Assembly: GCA_964531715.1 (NCBI GenBank)
Contig: CAZHEE010000007.1
Coordinates: 17,809-81,808 of the forward strand
DNA: 64,000 nucleotides
DNA from: UBA1664 sp964531715
GTDB taxonomy: Bacteria > Pseudomonadota > Alphaproteobacteria > Micavibrionales > UBA1664
Reading direction: 5' to 3'
This document shows, in pieces, positions 1-8,831 of this stretch. The position numbers and the translations under genes were made by a program. The notes beneath the pieces were generated by a model. It saw nothing but the letters and a program-made list of their open reading frames with translations, was not told the origin of the DNA and ran no database searches. The stretch's first letter is position 1, and the number at the start of each line of letters is the position of its first letter.

Positions 1-920
1 TCTTTCGTCAGTTGTAAAAATACATCTTCCAAATCGCTTTGGTCGGTTGTGATATCCGTGATTGTCAGGCCTGCGGCCTTGATCCCCTCAATCATTTGCC
101 CGACCTGCGTATCGGAAGGGCGATAAGTGATCACAATACGCCGTTCACCTTCAATGCGCGCTGTAAAGCCATTCAGGCTGTTTGGCACTTGATCAATCGG
201 ATTATCAAGACGGAAGGTAATTTCTTTACCCTCAATCCGCGCGAGCAAATCATCCTTACTTTCATTCGCAATCACATCGCCATGATTGATGATTGCGATT
301 CTGTCACACATGGATTCCGCTTCTTCCAGATAATGCGTGGTGAGCAGGATGGTTTTGCCTTCCTTGTTCAGCAGCTTCACATTATCCCATAATTGACGGC
401 GAAGCTCTATATCAACGCCTGCCGTCGGTTCATCCAACACTAGAATATCAGGGTCATGCACCATTGCCTTTGCCACCATCAAACGGCGACGCATTCCACC
501 GGATAGCGACCGCGCATAGGCGTCGGCTTTATCGGCCAGCCCTAACATATCAAGGATTTCCATCGTTTTACGTTTGGTTTTCGGAATACCGTAAAGCCCG
601 GCTTGAAGCTCCAAAACTGTTCTGGGCGAAAAGAACGGGTCAAAGATAATTTCCTGAGGAACAATTCCGATGGATTTTTTGGCAGAGCGCGGATGCGTTT
701 CAATATTATAGCCGTTAATGGCAACCTCACCCGCCGTTTTTACAACCAAACCAGCCATAATATTGATACAAGTTGATTTCCCTGCACCATTGGGCCCTAA
801 CAGCGCGAACATAGAACCCTGCGGTATAGCAAGGTCAATGCCTTTTAATGCATGCTTTGGCGCGCTTTTTTTCGTGCCTTTATAAATTTTCGTGAGGTTT
901 TTAATTTCTATCGCATTCAT
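1..920 (-). CDS. ABC-2 type transporter ATP-binding protein (3' end outside window)
   Basis: ATPase subunit of an ABC transporter, probably for export. From the ATG at 920 the reading frame stays open for 306 codons to the window edge. Walker A GPNGAGKS is at residues 42-49, the signature LSGGM at 139-143 and Walker B ILVLDEP at 159-165, followed by a switch histidine in TTHYLEEAE. The C-terminal segment reaching LEDVFLQLT is typical of the YadG/CcmA group just before the stop, so only a few residues should be missing. The partner permease would lie beyond the window start. It sits 40 bases downstream of tsaC on the same strand. The substrate is unknown. Confidence 0.9.
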   Translation of the reverse strand, partial: MNAIEIKNLTKIYKGTKKSAPKHALKGIDLAIPQGSMFALLGPNGAGKSTCINIMAGLVVKTAGEVAINGYNIETHPRSAKKSIGIVPQEIIFDPFFSPRTVLELQAGLYGIPKTKRKTMEILDMLGLADKADAYARSLSGGMRRRLMVAKAMVHDPDILVLDEPTAGVDIELRRQLWDNVKLLNKEGKTILLTTHYLEEAESMCDRIAIINHGDVIANESKDDLLARIEGKEITFRLDNPIDQVPNSLNGFTARIEGERRIVITYRPSDTQVGQMIEGIKAAGLTITDITTDQSDLEDVFLQLTK

Positions 921-960
921 GGTTACATGATTTAAAGTGAGGACACTTAAAAAGCCAGTG

Positions 961-1926
961 CTATTTTTCTGCGGCACGCTTTAAACGGTCATTGATTGCA
1001 ATGCCGATATTTTGTGCAGGGATGTCCATTACAGCGATAGTGCTCGCGCCGCTTTTATCCAATGTGCGAAGTGCAGAATATAAGTTTGCGGCGGCCTCGT
1101 AAAGATCACCTGTCTCACTTAAATTGATAATGCGATTACTGGCTATATCTTTCACATTCATAAATTTTGTCGAACCGAAAGCAAGCAGAGCCTCGCCATC
1201 TTTTACATCATATGCTTTCAAGCGGACAGGCGTTTGCGGCGCGTAGTGTTTCAGCAACTGCCCCGGTGATTTCGGCTTATTATCCGCATGCCCGTTATGA
1301 ATTTGCACGTCATAGCCTAGAGTAGCGGCGCAATCTTCCTGCGTAATGGAACCGGGGCGGAGGATGACGGCTCGCTCTCCCGTACAATCAATTACGGTGG
1401 ATTCTAAACCAATTTGGCTCACCCCATCGGCAATGATGAGTGGTGCATCATCGCCCAAGCTTTCGGCAACATGGGCGGCGGCGGTCGGGCTGACTTCGCC
1501 TGAACTATTGGCAGATGGCGCGGCAAGCGGAAAGCCGCACCCCTCAATAATTCTCCGCGCTGTGGGGTGGGATGGGACACGTACGGCAATTGTGTTTAAA
1601 CTTGCCGTGACAAGATCGCTCACTTTGCAATCTGAGTTTCGTGTGACGATAAGAGTCAAAGGCCCGGGCCAGAAATTTTGTGCAAGGGTGAGAGCATCGC
1701 CTTCAAGCTCAACATAGCTTTGAGCCATTGCCAGACTGCTGAAATGGGAAATAAGCGGGTTAAAGCTCGGTCTTTTTTTAATCGCGTAAATTTGCTTTAT
1801 GGCCTCATCTTTAAGCGCATTGGCGGCGAGACCATAGACCGTTTCGGTCGGGATCGCCACACATTGATTATGCTTGAGGAGGTTGACCGCTTCTTTGATA
1901 GCGGCATCGCTAACGGCTTTAATCAT
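961..1926 (-). CDS. tsaC: L-threonylcarbamoyladenylate synthase (TsaC/Sua5, long form)
   Basis: Makes threonylcarbamoyl-AMP from threonine, bicarbonate and ATP, the first step of the t6A37 tRNA modification. The 321 residues hold the YrdC fold in the N-terminal two thirds, with PTETVYGLA near residue 26 and a KRPSFNPL substrate-binding stretch near 51, then a C-terminal Sua5 domain. That makes it the long Sua5 type rather than the short TsaC type of E. coli. The start codon overlaps the anmK stop (TAATG), so the two are probably translationally coupled. Confidence 0.93.
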   Translation of the reverse strand: MIKAVSDAAIKEAVNLLKHNQCVAIPTETVYGLAANALKDEAIKQIYAIKKRPSFNPLISHFSSLAMAQSYVELEGDALTLAQNFWPGPLTLIVTRNSDCKVSDLVTASLNTIAVRVPSHPTARRIIEGCGFPLAAPSANSSGEVSPTAAAHVAESLGDDAPLIIADGVSQIGLESTVIDCTGERAVILRPGSITQEDCAATLGYDVQIHNGHADNKPKSPGQLLKHYAPQTPVRLKAYDVKDGEALLAFGSTKFMNVKDIASNRIINLSETGDLYEAAANLYSALRTLDKSGASTIAVMDIPAQNIGIAINDRLKRAAEK

Positions 1927-3086
1927 TATGCTGCTTTGGCTTTAAGGTTGGATTTGGTTAACTTGCCGCCGATTGTCGGATAACTACACCCTGTTGTTTC
2001 AGGGAAAGAAATTGGTTTATTCAGGAGCGTTCGCACCGCCATGTAGGCGAAGCCCTCTGCCTCCATTGCATCGCCATTCCAGCCAAGCGCATCCGTTGAA
2101 TGAACGGGCAGGGAAGTGGTTTCAGAAAGACCGCGCATAATAGTCTGATTATGTCGTCCGCCGCCAGTAACATAGAGAATTTTAGGCATTGCAGGGCATT
2201 GAGAAAGCGCATGGGTGATAGAATGCACAACCACTGCGGTGAGCGTTGCCGCGCCGTTTTCCAAGCTAAACTCGTCATTCTCCGACTTGTTCGGGGCATC
2301 TTTCCGATGAGATCCTTTGGTCAAGCCAAAGGACGACAATGATTTATCAAAATCGTTTCTATCCAATGACTTGGGTGGCTTTTTGGAAAAATAAGGTAAG
2401 GATAAAAAGTCTTTTATAACTTTAAGGTCTACATTTCCCTTGGAGGCGATTTCTCCGTTTTTGTCGTAAGGCTCACCTGTATGCTGAATAACCCAGTCAT
2501 CTATCATTGCGTTGCCGGGCCCTGTATCAAACGCAAGCATGTTGTCACCATTAATCCATGTGACATTCGCAACGCCGCCGATATTGATAATTGCTACAGG
2601 CATCGCAACCGCGGCATTTTGAGCCAGCGCACGATGATATATCGGGATAAGGGGTGCGCCTTGCCCGCCGTTTTGAACATCCGCGCTTCGAAAATCGGAA
2701 ATGACATCAATGCAGATTTCCGCGGCGAGAAGGGCAGCATCGCCAATCTGACACGTAATTCCATTATCAGGATCGTGATGAACAGATTGCCCATGAAATC
2801 CAATAATATCAATATCTTGGGGCAATAAGTTAAGCTTTGACAGGAGGTTATGAATAACAGGAATATGCGTTGCGGTGAAGTCACTCGCAACTTCCGTCAT
2901 ATCATAAGTCTCAGGATTTTTATTGAGACAAGCGCGTAACCGCTCCCTTAAAGCTTCATCATAAGGCGCGGATAAAAAGCCGAGCGGATTAATCACACTC
3001 TCGCCATCCGTTTCAATCAGCGCGATATCAACGCCATCCAAAGAGGTTCCCGACATACATCCGATTGCTTTATATAATTCTGCCAT
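1926..3086 (-). CDS. anmK: Anhydro-N-acetylmuramic acid kinase with in-frame palindromic insert
   Basis: Phosphorylates and opens 1,6-anhydro-MurNAc during cell-wall recycling. The N-terminal GCMSGTSLDGVD and the later GGVANVTW and DTGPGNAMID blocks are characteristic of AnmK. I take the ATG at 3086; an in-frame GTG at 3101 only adds residues encoded by an intergenic repeat. At 386 residues it is longer than the roughly 370 usual in the family. The extra length falls near residues 250-271, where bases 2274-2338 form a palindromic repeat read through in frame, between the conserved KSLDRNDFD and NGAATLTAV segments. The insert probably lies in a surface loop, and the frame is intact on both sides. 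Confidence 0.92.
   Translation of the reverse strand: MAELYKAIGCMSGTSLDGVDIALIETDGESVINPLGFLSAPYDEALRERLRACLNKNPETYDMTEVASDFTATHIPVIHNLLSKLNLLPQDIDIIGFHGQSVHHDPDNGITCQIGDAALLAAEICIDVISDFRSADVQNGGQGAPLIPIYHRALAQNAAVAMPVAIINIGGVANVTWINGDNMLAFDTGPGNAMIDDWVIQHTGEPYDKNGEIASKGNVDLKVIKDFLSLPYFSKKPPKSLDRNDFDKSLSSFGLTKGSHRKDAPNKSENDEFSLENGAATLTAVVVHSITHALSQCPAMPKILYVTGGGRHNQTIMRGLSETTSLPVHSTDALGWNGDAMEAEGFAYMAVRTLLNKPISFPETTGCSYPTIGGKLTKSNLKAKAA
2274..2338. repeat. Palindromic repeat (GTCATTC type) inside anmK
   Basis: The outer ends read GTCATTC and GGACGAC, and the centre holds ATCT...AGAT. The right half folds as CCTTTGG-TCAAG-CCAAAGG and the left half as CCGA-CTTGT-TCGG. This is the same layout as the intergenic two-armed repeats elsewhere in the window. 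Here it is translated on the minus strand as about 22 residues of AnmK. Confidence 0.8.
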
Positions 3087-3094
3087 AGTATTTT

Positions 3095-3178
3095 TTACCA
3101 CAAATATACACAGATATACACAGATTTTTGATGGGAAAGCCTTGATATCTGTGTTTATCCGTGTTCATCTGTGGTTAA
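3095..3178. repeat. Inverted pair of CCACAGATGAACACGG-type repeats
   Basis: The divergent gap between anmK and tyrS is almost filled by two inverted copies of a TTACCACA...ACACAGAT arm around a short centre. Single-arm relatives lie near 5591, 11366, 25471, 60591 and 61856. The tyrS reading frame upstream of its real start (peptide ISVFIRVHLWL) is just this repeat translated. Promoters for both genes must lie within or beside it. Confidence 0.75.
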
Positions 3179-3192
3179 TAAAAGAGGATAAA

Positions 3193-4422
3193 ATGACACA
3201 AAAATTCAAATCAGATTTCCTTAATGTGATGCAAAAGCGTGGCTTTATCTATCAGGGTAGCAACCTTGAAGGGTTAGACGCGAAACTCTGTGAAGGCATG
3301 CAAACCGCCTATATAGGGTTTGATGCAACGGCGAAATCTCTTCATGTCGGCTCTCTCATGGGTATTATGATGCTCAGATGGTTTCAGGAAACGGGTCATA
3401 GACCCATTACATTAATGGGCGGTGGCACAACCAAGGTTGGTGACCCTTCTTTTAAAGACGAGAGCCGAAAATTACTGGATTATGAGGATATCCTCGATAA
3501 TATCAAAGGTATTAAGCAGGTTTTTTCCCAGTTCCTGTCCTATGATGAAGGTGAGAATAAAGCCCTCATGGTTAATAATAACGACTGGTTATCAGAGTTG
3601 AATTATCTTGAATTCATAAGGGATTATGGACGTTACTTCACAATTAATCGTATGATTGGCTTTGAGTCGGTTAAGCAACGCCTTGATCGCGAAAGTCCGC
3701 TGACTTTCCTTGAATTTAATTACATGATTATGCAGGGCTACGATTTCCTTGAGCTTCATCGCCGTTATAATTGCGCTGTCCAGTTGGGCGGCTCTGACCA
3801 ATGGGGCAATATTATTAATGGGGTTGAGCTTGGGCGCAAATCGGACAGGGTGGAACTGTTCGCACTGACTTGTCCGTTGCTCACAACGTCTTCTGGGAAG
3901 AAAATGGGTAAGACCGAAAGTGGCGCCGTATGGGTTAATGCGGATATGCTGCCCGTTTATGATTACTATCAATTCTGGCGTAATACAGAGGATAATGATG
4001 TCGGCAAATTTCTAAAACTTTTCACGATGTTGCCTATAAATGAAATCACAAAGCTTGAAGCCTTACAAGGGCAAGAAATTAATGAAGCCAAGAAGATTTT
4101 AGCATTTGAGGCGACAAAACTCTGCCATGGTGAGGAAGCCGCGAACACGGCTCAGGAGACCGCGCGGCAAACATTTGAGCAAGGGATGAGTGCGGAAGGC
4201 CTGCCGACAGTGACAGTCTCTTACCCTGAAATGCCGATATTGGATCTCTTGCTTAAGGCAGGATTAGTGTCTTCAAAAGGGGAGGGACGTCGCCTCATTA
4301 AAGGCGGCGGCGCGCGCATCGATGATATTGCGGTTAATGATGATACTCAAATTTGTAAAATTAACGGTACTGTCAAACTCTCTGCAGGCAAGAAAAAGCA
4401 TGTTCTTGTGAAAGTTTCTTAA
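3193..4422 (+). CDS. tyrS: Tyrosyl-tRNA synthetase
   Basis: Charges tRNA-Tyr. Class I synthetase of 409 residues, with the HIGH-like HVGS at 51-54, the KMSKS-like KMGKT at 237-241, the tyrosine-pocket stretch YDFLELHRRY and QLGGSDQWGN, and a C-terminal S4 RNA-binding domain (RLIKGGGARI). The start at 3193 is chosen because AGAGGA lies 6 bases upstream and the protein then begins where the family does. The longer frame from 3142 runs into repeat sequence. Confidence 0.97.
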   Translation: MTQKFKSDFLNVMQKRGFIYQGSNLEGLDAKLCEGMQTAYIGFDATAKSLHVGSLMGIMMLRWFQETGHRPITLMGGGTTKVGDPSFKDESRKLLDYEDILDNIKGIKQVFSQFLSYDEGENKALMVNNNDWLSELNYLEFIRDYGRYFTINRMIGFESVKQRLDRESPLTFLEFNYMIMQGYDFLELHRRYNCAVQLGGSDQWGNIINGVELGRKSDRVELFALTCPLLTTSSGKKMGKTESGAVWVNADMLPVYDYYQFWRNTEDNDVGKFLKLFTMLPINEITKLEALQGQEINEAKKILAFEATKLCHGEEAANTAQETARQTFEQGMSAEGLPTVTVSYPEMPILDLLLKAGLVSSKGEGRRLIKGGGARIDDIAVNDDTQICKINGTVKLSAGKKKHVLVKVS

Positions 4423-4453
4423 AGATGTTTTTTTATTGCGCAAGGCGTCTGAT

Positions 4454-5557
4454 ATGACGAAAAAGCCCGCTTACCTCGTGCTTGATACTGAATTTCTGCG
4501 TGAGAAAACCTATTTCTCTAAGCTTTGCCTTGTGCAGGTTTCAGGTCCGGGGATTGAGCCGACCATTATTGACCCGTTTGACCCTGACACGGATATGGAG
4601 CCGTTGCTTGAAGCCTTGTTTGACAAGGATGTCATCAAAGTACTTCATTCCGGCTATCAGGATTTGGAGATTTTCTATCACCTGACAGGCAAAGTGCCTG
4701 CACCGATTTTTGACACGCAAATTGCTGCAAGTGTTTTAGGATATGGTGAGCAGGTTTCCTATGCCAATCTGGTCAAAGATATTTGCGGAGTGGAGATTAG
4801 TAAATCCCAACAATTTACGGATTGGTCAATCCGTCCGCTTTCTCAGGCTCAAATCGATTATGCGCTGGGTGATGTGATTTATCTGGATGAAATTTATCAT
4901 CACTGCGTCAAAAAGCTGAAAGAACGCGGGCGTGAGAGCTGGATTGCCGAGGATATTGCGGCGTTGGAAGATGAGGCGACTTATAAAACAGAACCATACA
5001 AAGCTTATGAGAAAATCAAAATGCGGAGTAATAAGCCCGAGCATCTCGGCGTTTTGCGAGAGATTGCGGCGTGGCGCGAGGAAGAGGCGAAGCGCAAAAA
5101 TCTTCCGAAAACATTTATTGCGCGCGATGATACGCTCATGGAAATTGCGATGACAATGCCGAAGGATGAAAAAGCCCTTGAGCGTGTGCGCGGGTTTCAG
5201 GCTTCTCAAGTTAAAAAACCAATCGGGCAGGCGATGTTGAAAGCCGTTGAGATAGTGAAGAAGGCCGAATCTGATAGCTTACCGCAAAGGAAAGCCGAAA
5301 AGAAATTCCCGCCAAAGAAAAATGGCTTGCTTGAGATGGTGAAGCTCCTGCTGAAAATCGAGTCCTCACGGCATGATATCACACCGCGCCGTATTGCGGA
5401 TACGGGGGATTTGCAGGATATCGTGCTTTACGGCGAAAAGGCAGATGTGCCCGCCATGAAAGGCTGGCGCTACGATATTTTCGGCTCAAAATGTGTTTCG
5501 CTCATGAAAGGACAATCAGGGCTTTTTATTAAAAATGGCGAGGTTGAGATACGGTAG
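4454..5557 (+). CDS. rnd: Ribonuclease D
   Basis: 3'-5' exoribonuclease that trims tRNA precursors. The 367 residues start with the DEDD exonuclease domain: Exo I LDTEF (D11, E13), Exo II HSGYQDLEIF and Exo III YALGDVIYL. An HRDC domain follows around 205-280, and a lysine-rich linker leads into a C-terminal extension. ATG 4454 is preferred to the TTG at 4436 because AAGGCG lies about 7 bases upstream and the protein then begins directly at the exonuclease fold. It follows tyrS by 31 bases and is probably cotranscribed. Confidence 0.94.
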   Translation: MTKKPAYLVLDTEFLREKTYFSKLCLVQVSGPGIEPTIIDPFDPDTDMEPLLEALFDKDVIKVLHSGYQDLEIFYHLTGKVPAPIFDTQIAASVLGYGEQVSYANLVKDICGVEISKSQQFTDWSIRPLSQAQIDYALGDVIYLDEIYHHCVKKLKERGRESWIAEDIAALEDEATYKTEPYKAYEKIKMRSNKPEHLGVLREIAAWREEEAKRKNLPKTFIARDDTLMEIAMTMPKDEKALERVRGFQASQVKKPIGQAMLKAVEIVKKAESDSLPQRKAEKKFPPKKNGLLEMVKLLLKIESSRHDITPRRIADTGDLQDIVLYGEKADVPAMKGWRYDIFGSKCVSLMKGQSGLFIKNGEVEIR

Positions 5558-5590
5558 GATTATAGTTTCACTTACAAAGTCATACTGTTT

Positions 5591-5678
5591 AAATTTGTGT
5601 CTATTTGTGTTTATTCGTGGTGAAGAAATCATACAACGTATGGATTGCCACGGTCGCGTTGCTCCCTCGCAATGACGA
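5591..5678. repeat. Two adjacent repeat arms in the rnd-fadD gap
   Basis: Bases 5591-5621 are a single arm of the GTGTTTATTCGTGG family. Bases 5641-5678 are a single arm of the palindromic family that starts TGGATTGCC and ends CGCAATGACGA. They sit between convergent rnd and fadD. The same two families are neighbours near 25468 and 60591. Confidence 0.75.
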
Positions 5679-5690
5679 ATGAAAAACAGC

Positions 5691-7334
5691 CTAGTTTGCT
5701 GTCTCCTCCGCGATGATATCTTTCCGCGACAGTTTCCCAATCATGGTTTTGGGGAGGGGTTTATCGCGGAACTCAATATCTTTCGGCATTTCGTAGGCCG
5801 AGATTTTATCGCCCAGAAAATCTTTGAGCTGAGCCGCGGTGATTGGCTCGCTCCCTTCTTTTAATTTAATCCAGGCCTTGACCTTTTCACCGCGATTGGC
5901 GCAAGGCAGACCACCCACAATACATTCTTCAACATTTTCATGCTTGTAAATCGCGTCCTCCACATGGCGCGGATAGACGTTATAGCCGTTGGTGATAATC
6001 AAATCTTTAATACGGTCAACGATGAAATAATAGCCGTCAGAATCCTGATAAGCGATATCACCCGTATGAAGCCAAACACCATCACGCAAGGTTTTGGCGG
6101 TTTCTTCTTCACGCTTCCAATAGCCTTTCATAATTTGGGGGCCCTTCAGGCAAATCTCACCCTTTTCGCCAACCGCGATTGGATGATGCGTTTCGGGGTC
6201 AACAATCTGAACCTCTGTATCCTTCAAAGGTAGGCCGATTGAACCAGGCTTATTCACGCCTTTAAGCGGATTAACATGTGTGACGGGAGAGCTCTCGGTC
6301 AGGCCATAACCCTCAACTAAAATACAGCCGGTCTCGTCCTCAAATTTCTTTTTCACTTCAACAGGAAGGGGTGCCCCGCCTGAAATACACCGTTCCAGCG
6401 AGCGGAGGTTATAATTATTAATCTTCGGATGATTACTGATCGCGTTATAGATTGCCGCCACGGCAGGCATGCATGTCGGCTTTTTCTTATCGATCAGTTT
6501 AAGCGTATCATTCAGGTCAAAGCGCGGCACGGCGATAATCTCCGCGGCGATCCGAACGCTGAGATTAAGGGCAACCGTCATGGCAAACACATGGAAAAAC
6601 GGAATAACGGCAAGCATTTTCTCTTCGCCCATTTTCACCCCGTCAAATGCAACAAGGCATTGCTCAGTATTCGCCGAAAGATTGGCGTGGGTCAGCATCG
6701 CCCCCTTTGGTGTACCCGTTGTGCCGCCCGTATATTGGAGGAGGGCAATATCATTCTCAATATCAATCTTGACTGCTTCGGGTTTCCCATCATTGGCGAG
6801 CAGGTCACTGAAATCCACATGCGCTTCATCGCGTGGCCATGCGGCAATCTCCTTGCTTTTTATTACTGGGAAAAGCAGATTTTTCGGGAAAGGCAAGACA
6901 TCAATGAACCGACAAACAACAATATGTTTCAGCGTTTTTGTCCGCTCTAACATTACGCCTACCTTGTCATAAGTTGCTTTTAAATCGAGCGTCACCATAA
7001 TCTCGGTTTCAGAATCTTTGATTTGAAATTCAAGCTCGTCCAACGCATAAAGCGGATTGAAATTCACAACAACCATGCCGGCCTTTAACGCCCCGTAATA
7101 GGCAATTAAATATTGCGGGCAGTTGGGCAGGCAAAGCCCGATTTTCGTACCCTTTTTGACTTGCGCGTCCTGCAAGCCTTTGGCAAACGCGTTCGCGGCT
7201 TCAGCCAGCTCTGCCCATTTGAAGCTTTTACCAAGAAAATCAAACGCCTTATTCTTCGGGAAATCCCGCGCGGCATTATCAAGAAGCTCATACAAAGGAT
7301 AGGTTGAAACAGGAGTATCGGCAGATGAAGACAT
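5691..7334 (-). CDS. fadD: Long-chain fatty acid-CoA ligase
   Basis: Activates fatty acids to acyl-CoA through an acyl-adenylate. The 547 residues cover the whole AMP-forming fold: P-loop-like YTGGTTGTPKG at 201-211, GYGLTESSP in the middle, the adenylate-binding YWKREEET and HTGDIAYQDSDGY region, and the KDLIITNGYNVYP hinge before the C-terminal domain. Length and motifs match FadD rather than short-chain synthetases. It is a lone minus-strand gene between convergent rnd and divergent brnT, so it probably has its own promoter in 7335-7437. Confidence 0.9.
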   Translation of the reverse strand: MSSSADTPVSTYPLYELLDNAARDFPKNKAFDFLGKSFKWAELAEAANAFAKGLQDAQVKKGTKIGLCLPNCPQYLIAYYGALKAGMVVVNFNPLYALDELEFQIKDSETEIMVTLDLKATYDKVGVMLERTKTLKHIVVCRFIDVLPFPKNLLFPVIKSKEIAAWPRDEAHVDFSDLLANDGKPEAVKIDIENDIALLQYTGGTTGTPKGAMLTHANLSANTEQCLVAFDGVKMGEEKMLAVIPFFHVFAMTVALNLSVRIAAEIIAVPRFDLNDTLKLIDKKKPTCMPAVAAIYNAISNHPKINNYNLRSLERCISGGAPLPVEVKKKFEDETGCILVEGYGLTESSPVTHVNPLKGVNKPGSIGLPLKDTEVQIVDPETHHPIAVGEKGEICLKGPQIMKGYWKREEETAKTLRDGVWLHTGDIAYQDSDGYYFIVDRIKDLIITNGYNVYPRHVEDAIYKHENVEECIVGGLPCANRGEKVKAWIKLKEGSEPITAAQLKDFLGDKISAYEMPKDIEFRDKPLPKTMIGKLSRKDIIAEETAN

Positions 7335-7399
7335 GGGCTAAGCCTTTTTATTTATTGATACCATTAAGTATAAATGAAATTTATTAAGAATAAAATATG

Positions 7400-7428
7400 T
7401 GGCATTTTGTACGTACAAACGTTATACT
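7400..7428 (+). promoter_or_regulatory. Putative autoregulated brnTA promoter with operator in the spacer
   Basis: A TATACT -10 hexamer lies at 7423-7428 and a weak TGGCAT -35 at 7400-7405, with a 17-base spacer. The spacer contains a perfect 14-base palindrome, TTTGTACGTACAAA, at 7406-7419. Known BrnA antitoxins bind their own promoter, so this is the likely operator. Transcription would begin close to the brnT ATG at 7438, suggesting a leaderless or very short leader mRNA, which fits the absence of a ribosome binding site. Confidence 0.55.
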
Positions 7429-7437
7429 AATCATTAG

Positions 7438-7719
7438 ATGAAAGATGTTAGGATAGATTGGGATCGAGGGAATTGGCCTAAATGCGGGAAGCATGGGTTA
7501 ATAAAACAGCAAATAGAGGAATCATTTGAAAACGATCCTATGATAATGCCTGACCCTTATAAAAATGAAGAGAGATGGCGTGCCATTGGTCGTTTAAAAT
7601 CATCGCGTTTGATATTTGTTGTTTTCACCCTAAGTGAGATTGACGATAAGTTATATATCAGACCAATTTCAGCGCGATATATGCATGATAAGGAGATTCG
7701 ACATTATGAAGAAAGATAA
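7438..7719 (+). CDS. brnT: BrnT family type II toxin
   Basis: RelE-like ribonuclease toxin that blocks translation when released from BrnA. The 93 residues show the family pattern: an N-terminal IDWDRGN, a KHG segment followed by an F-E-N-D-P stretch, then ERWRAIGRL, LIFVVFTL and the C-terminal IRPISARYMHDKEIRHYEE. It is the first gene of a two-gene operon and overlaps brnA by 14 bases. This toxin-first order is normal for BrnTA. Confidence 0.9.
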   Translation: MKDVRIDWDRGNWPKCGKHGLIKQQIEESFENDPMIMPDPYKNEERWRAIGRLKSSRLIFVVFTLSEIDDKLYIRPISARYMHDKEIRHYEER

Positions 7720-7987
7720 AGATTCAAAACCATTGCCTGTTTTTAAAACAGATGAAGAAGCCGAAAATTTCGTCGATACAGCAGATTTGTCAGAGTATGA
7801 TTTATCTGGATTTCGTCCTTTAAGCACCTTTGATTTTGCAAAGAAAAAGGATGCCCGTCTTGAAGTACGACTATCTCAAGATGATTTAAATATTTTGAAG
7901 GAAGCGGCGAAGATAAAAGGTATACCTTATACTCGACTTGCAAGGCAGTTAATGCGCGAAGGTTTGGCGCAAATGCCGCATGAATAA
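7706..7987 (+). CDS. brnA: BrnA family antitoxin
   Basis: Antitoxin and autorepressor of BrnT. The ATG at 7706 has AAGGAG at 7690-7695, gives 93 residues and lies inside the end of brnT. The N-terminal half is the flexible toxin-binding part. The C-terminal part (DARLEVRLSQDDLNILK, then a helix ending LARQLMREGL) reads as a ribbon-helix-helix DNA-binding domain, which would bind the palindrome at 7406-7419. An upstream ATG at 7634 would extend it deep into brnT and is not preferred. Confidence 0.88.
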   Translation: MKKDKDSKPLPVFKTDEEAENFVDTADLSEYDLSGFRPLSTFDFAKKKDARLEVRLSQDDLNILKEAAKIKGIPYTRLARQLMREGLAQMPHE

Positions 7988-8020
7988 AATATAGCCGATT
8001 ATTGCTAACCGGCTATATTT
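7987..8020 (+). terminator. Hairpin terminator after brnTA
   Basis: A perfect 11-base stem, AAATATAGCCG at 7987-7997 paired with CGGCTATATTT at 8010-8020, surrounds a 12-base loop. The downstream strand is pyrimidine-rich (CCTTTTCTTC) rather than a pure T run. It starts at the last base of the brnA stop codon. It could also act on the convergent GGDEF gene. Confidence 0.65.
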
Positions 8021-8096
8021 CCTTTTCTTCAAGCAGTGCCCTTAACTTTATGAGGGTTAGGGATAGGGTCGTTTCAGACACCGCTTAAACTGGCTT

Positions 8097-8831
8097 TCAG
8101 GCATCGACTAAAGATTTTTTGCTTTCCTGGCTATATTTACGATGTTCTTTGTTCTGATACATGCTTTCATCCGCGCCATTGAGAATAGTTGTGATCTTGT
8201 CACCACGTTGATAACTTTGCGTTCCAAGACTTGCGCGAATAGGGATAATTTCGCCTTCATGCTTAAGGTGGAGCGTATTTAAACGCCTGATCAATTTCTG
8301 CAAGCGTGCGGCAATCTCAATTTTATGGGCATTCGGAAAGATCAGAATAAACTCGTCCCCGCCAAGGCGTGCGGCACAATCCATCCGCCTGATATGGGCC
8401 TGTAATGTTTGGGCTACAAGAATAAGAGCCTCATCCCCAGCCTTATGACCATATGTATCATTGATAAGCTTGAAATTATCGAGGTCAATCATTACGAGTA
8501 AGCCGCCTTGTGAAACGTCACGGCTTGTTTTGACAAGCTCTTTATCCAGTATCTCCATGAAACCGCGGCGATTGGCAAGGCCCGTTAACTCATCATGGGT
8601 CGCCAGTTTCTGAAGCGATTGGATATGCGTATCCTTTTGCGCATTAAGCTTTTCGCTCTCGCTCAATTTGCTTTCAAGCGCGTGAACCGTGCTGATTGCC
8701 TGACGCAACATTGCCCAATATTGGTCGGGCATAATAGTCTGCGCCAACGCCTGATCTTTGTAAAAAAGCGGTTGAGTTAATTTTGGCTCGATCATAGTGG
8801 CGGCTGTTTCAGGGTAATGCGACACAATCAT
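8097..8831 (-). CDS. Diguanylate cyclase (GGDEF)
   Basis: Makes cyclic di-GMP from two GTP. I choose the ATG at 8831 (244 residues); the frame also opens at a TTG at 8894. A purine-rich run ends right at this ATG, so the ribosome binding site is not clear. The N-terminal 75 residues contain a coiled coil (ALESKLSESEKLNAQKD). The GGDEF domain then has LGGDEF and, five residues before it, RRMD, a complete RxxD inhibitory site, so product inhibition is expected. No sensory or membrane domain is visible. It is divergent from divK. Confidence 0.88.
   Translation of the reverse strand: MIVSHYPETAATMIEPKLTQPLFYKDQALAQTIMPDQYWAMLRQAISTVHALESKLSESEKLNAQKDTHIQSLQKLATHDELTGLANRRGFMEILDKELVKTSRDVSQGGLLVMIDLDNFKLINDTYGHKAGDEALILVAQTLQAHIRRMDCAARLGGDEFILIFPNAHKIEIAARLQKLIRRLNTLHLKHEGEIIPIRASLGTQSYQRGDKITTILNGADESMYQNKEHRKYSQESKKSLVDA

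Noticed and set aside
39..392. Plus-strand open frame opposite the ABC ATPase
   Set aside because: It is a shadow of the ATPase gene, whose motifs are unambiguous on the minus strand.
3142..3192. N-terminal extension of tyrS starting at 3142
   Set aside because: The extra 17 residues are the translation of the intergenic CCACAGATG-type repeat, and a ribosome binding site precedes the ATG at 3193.
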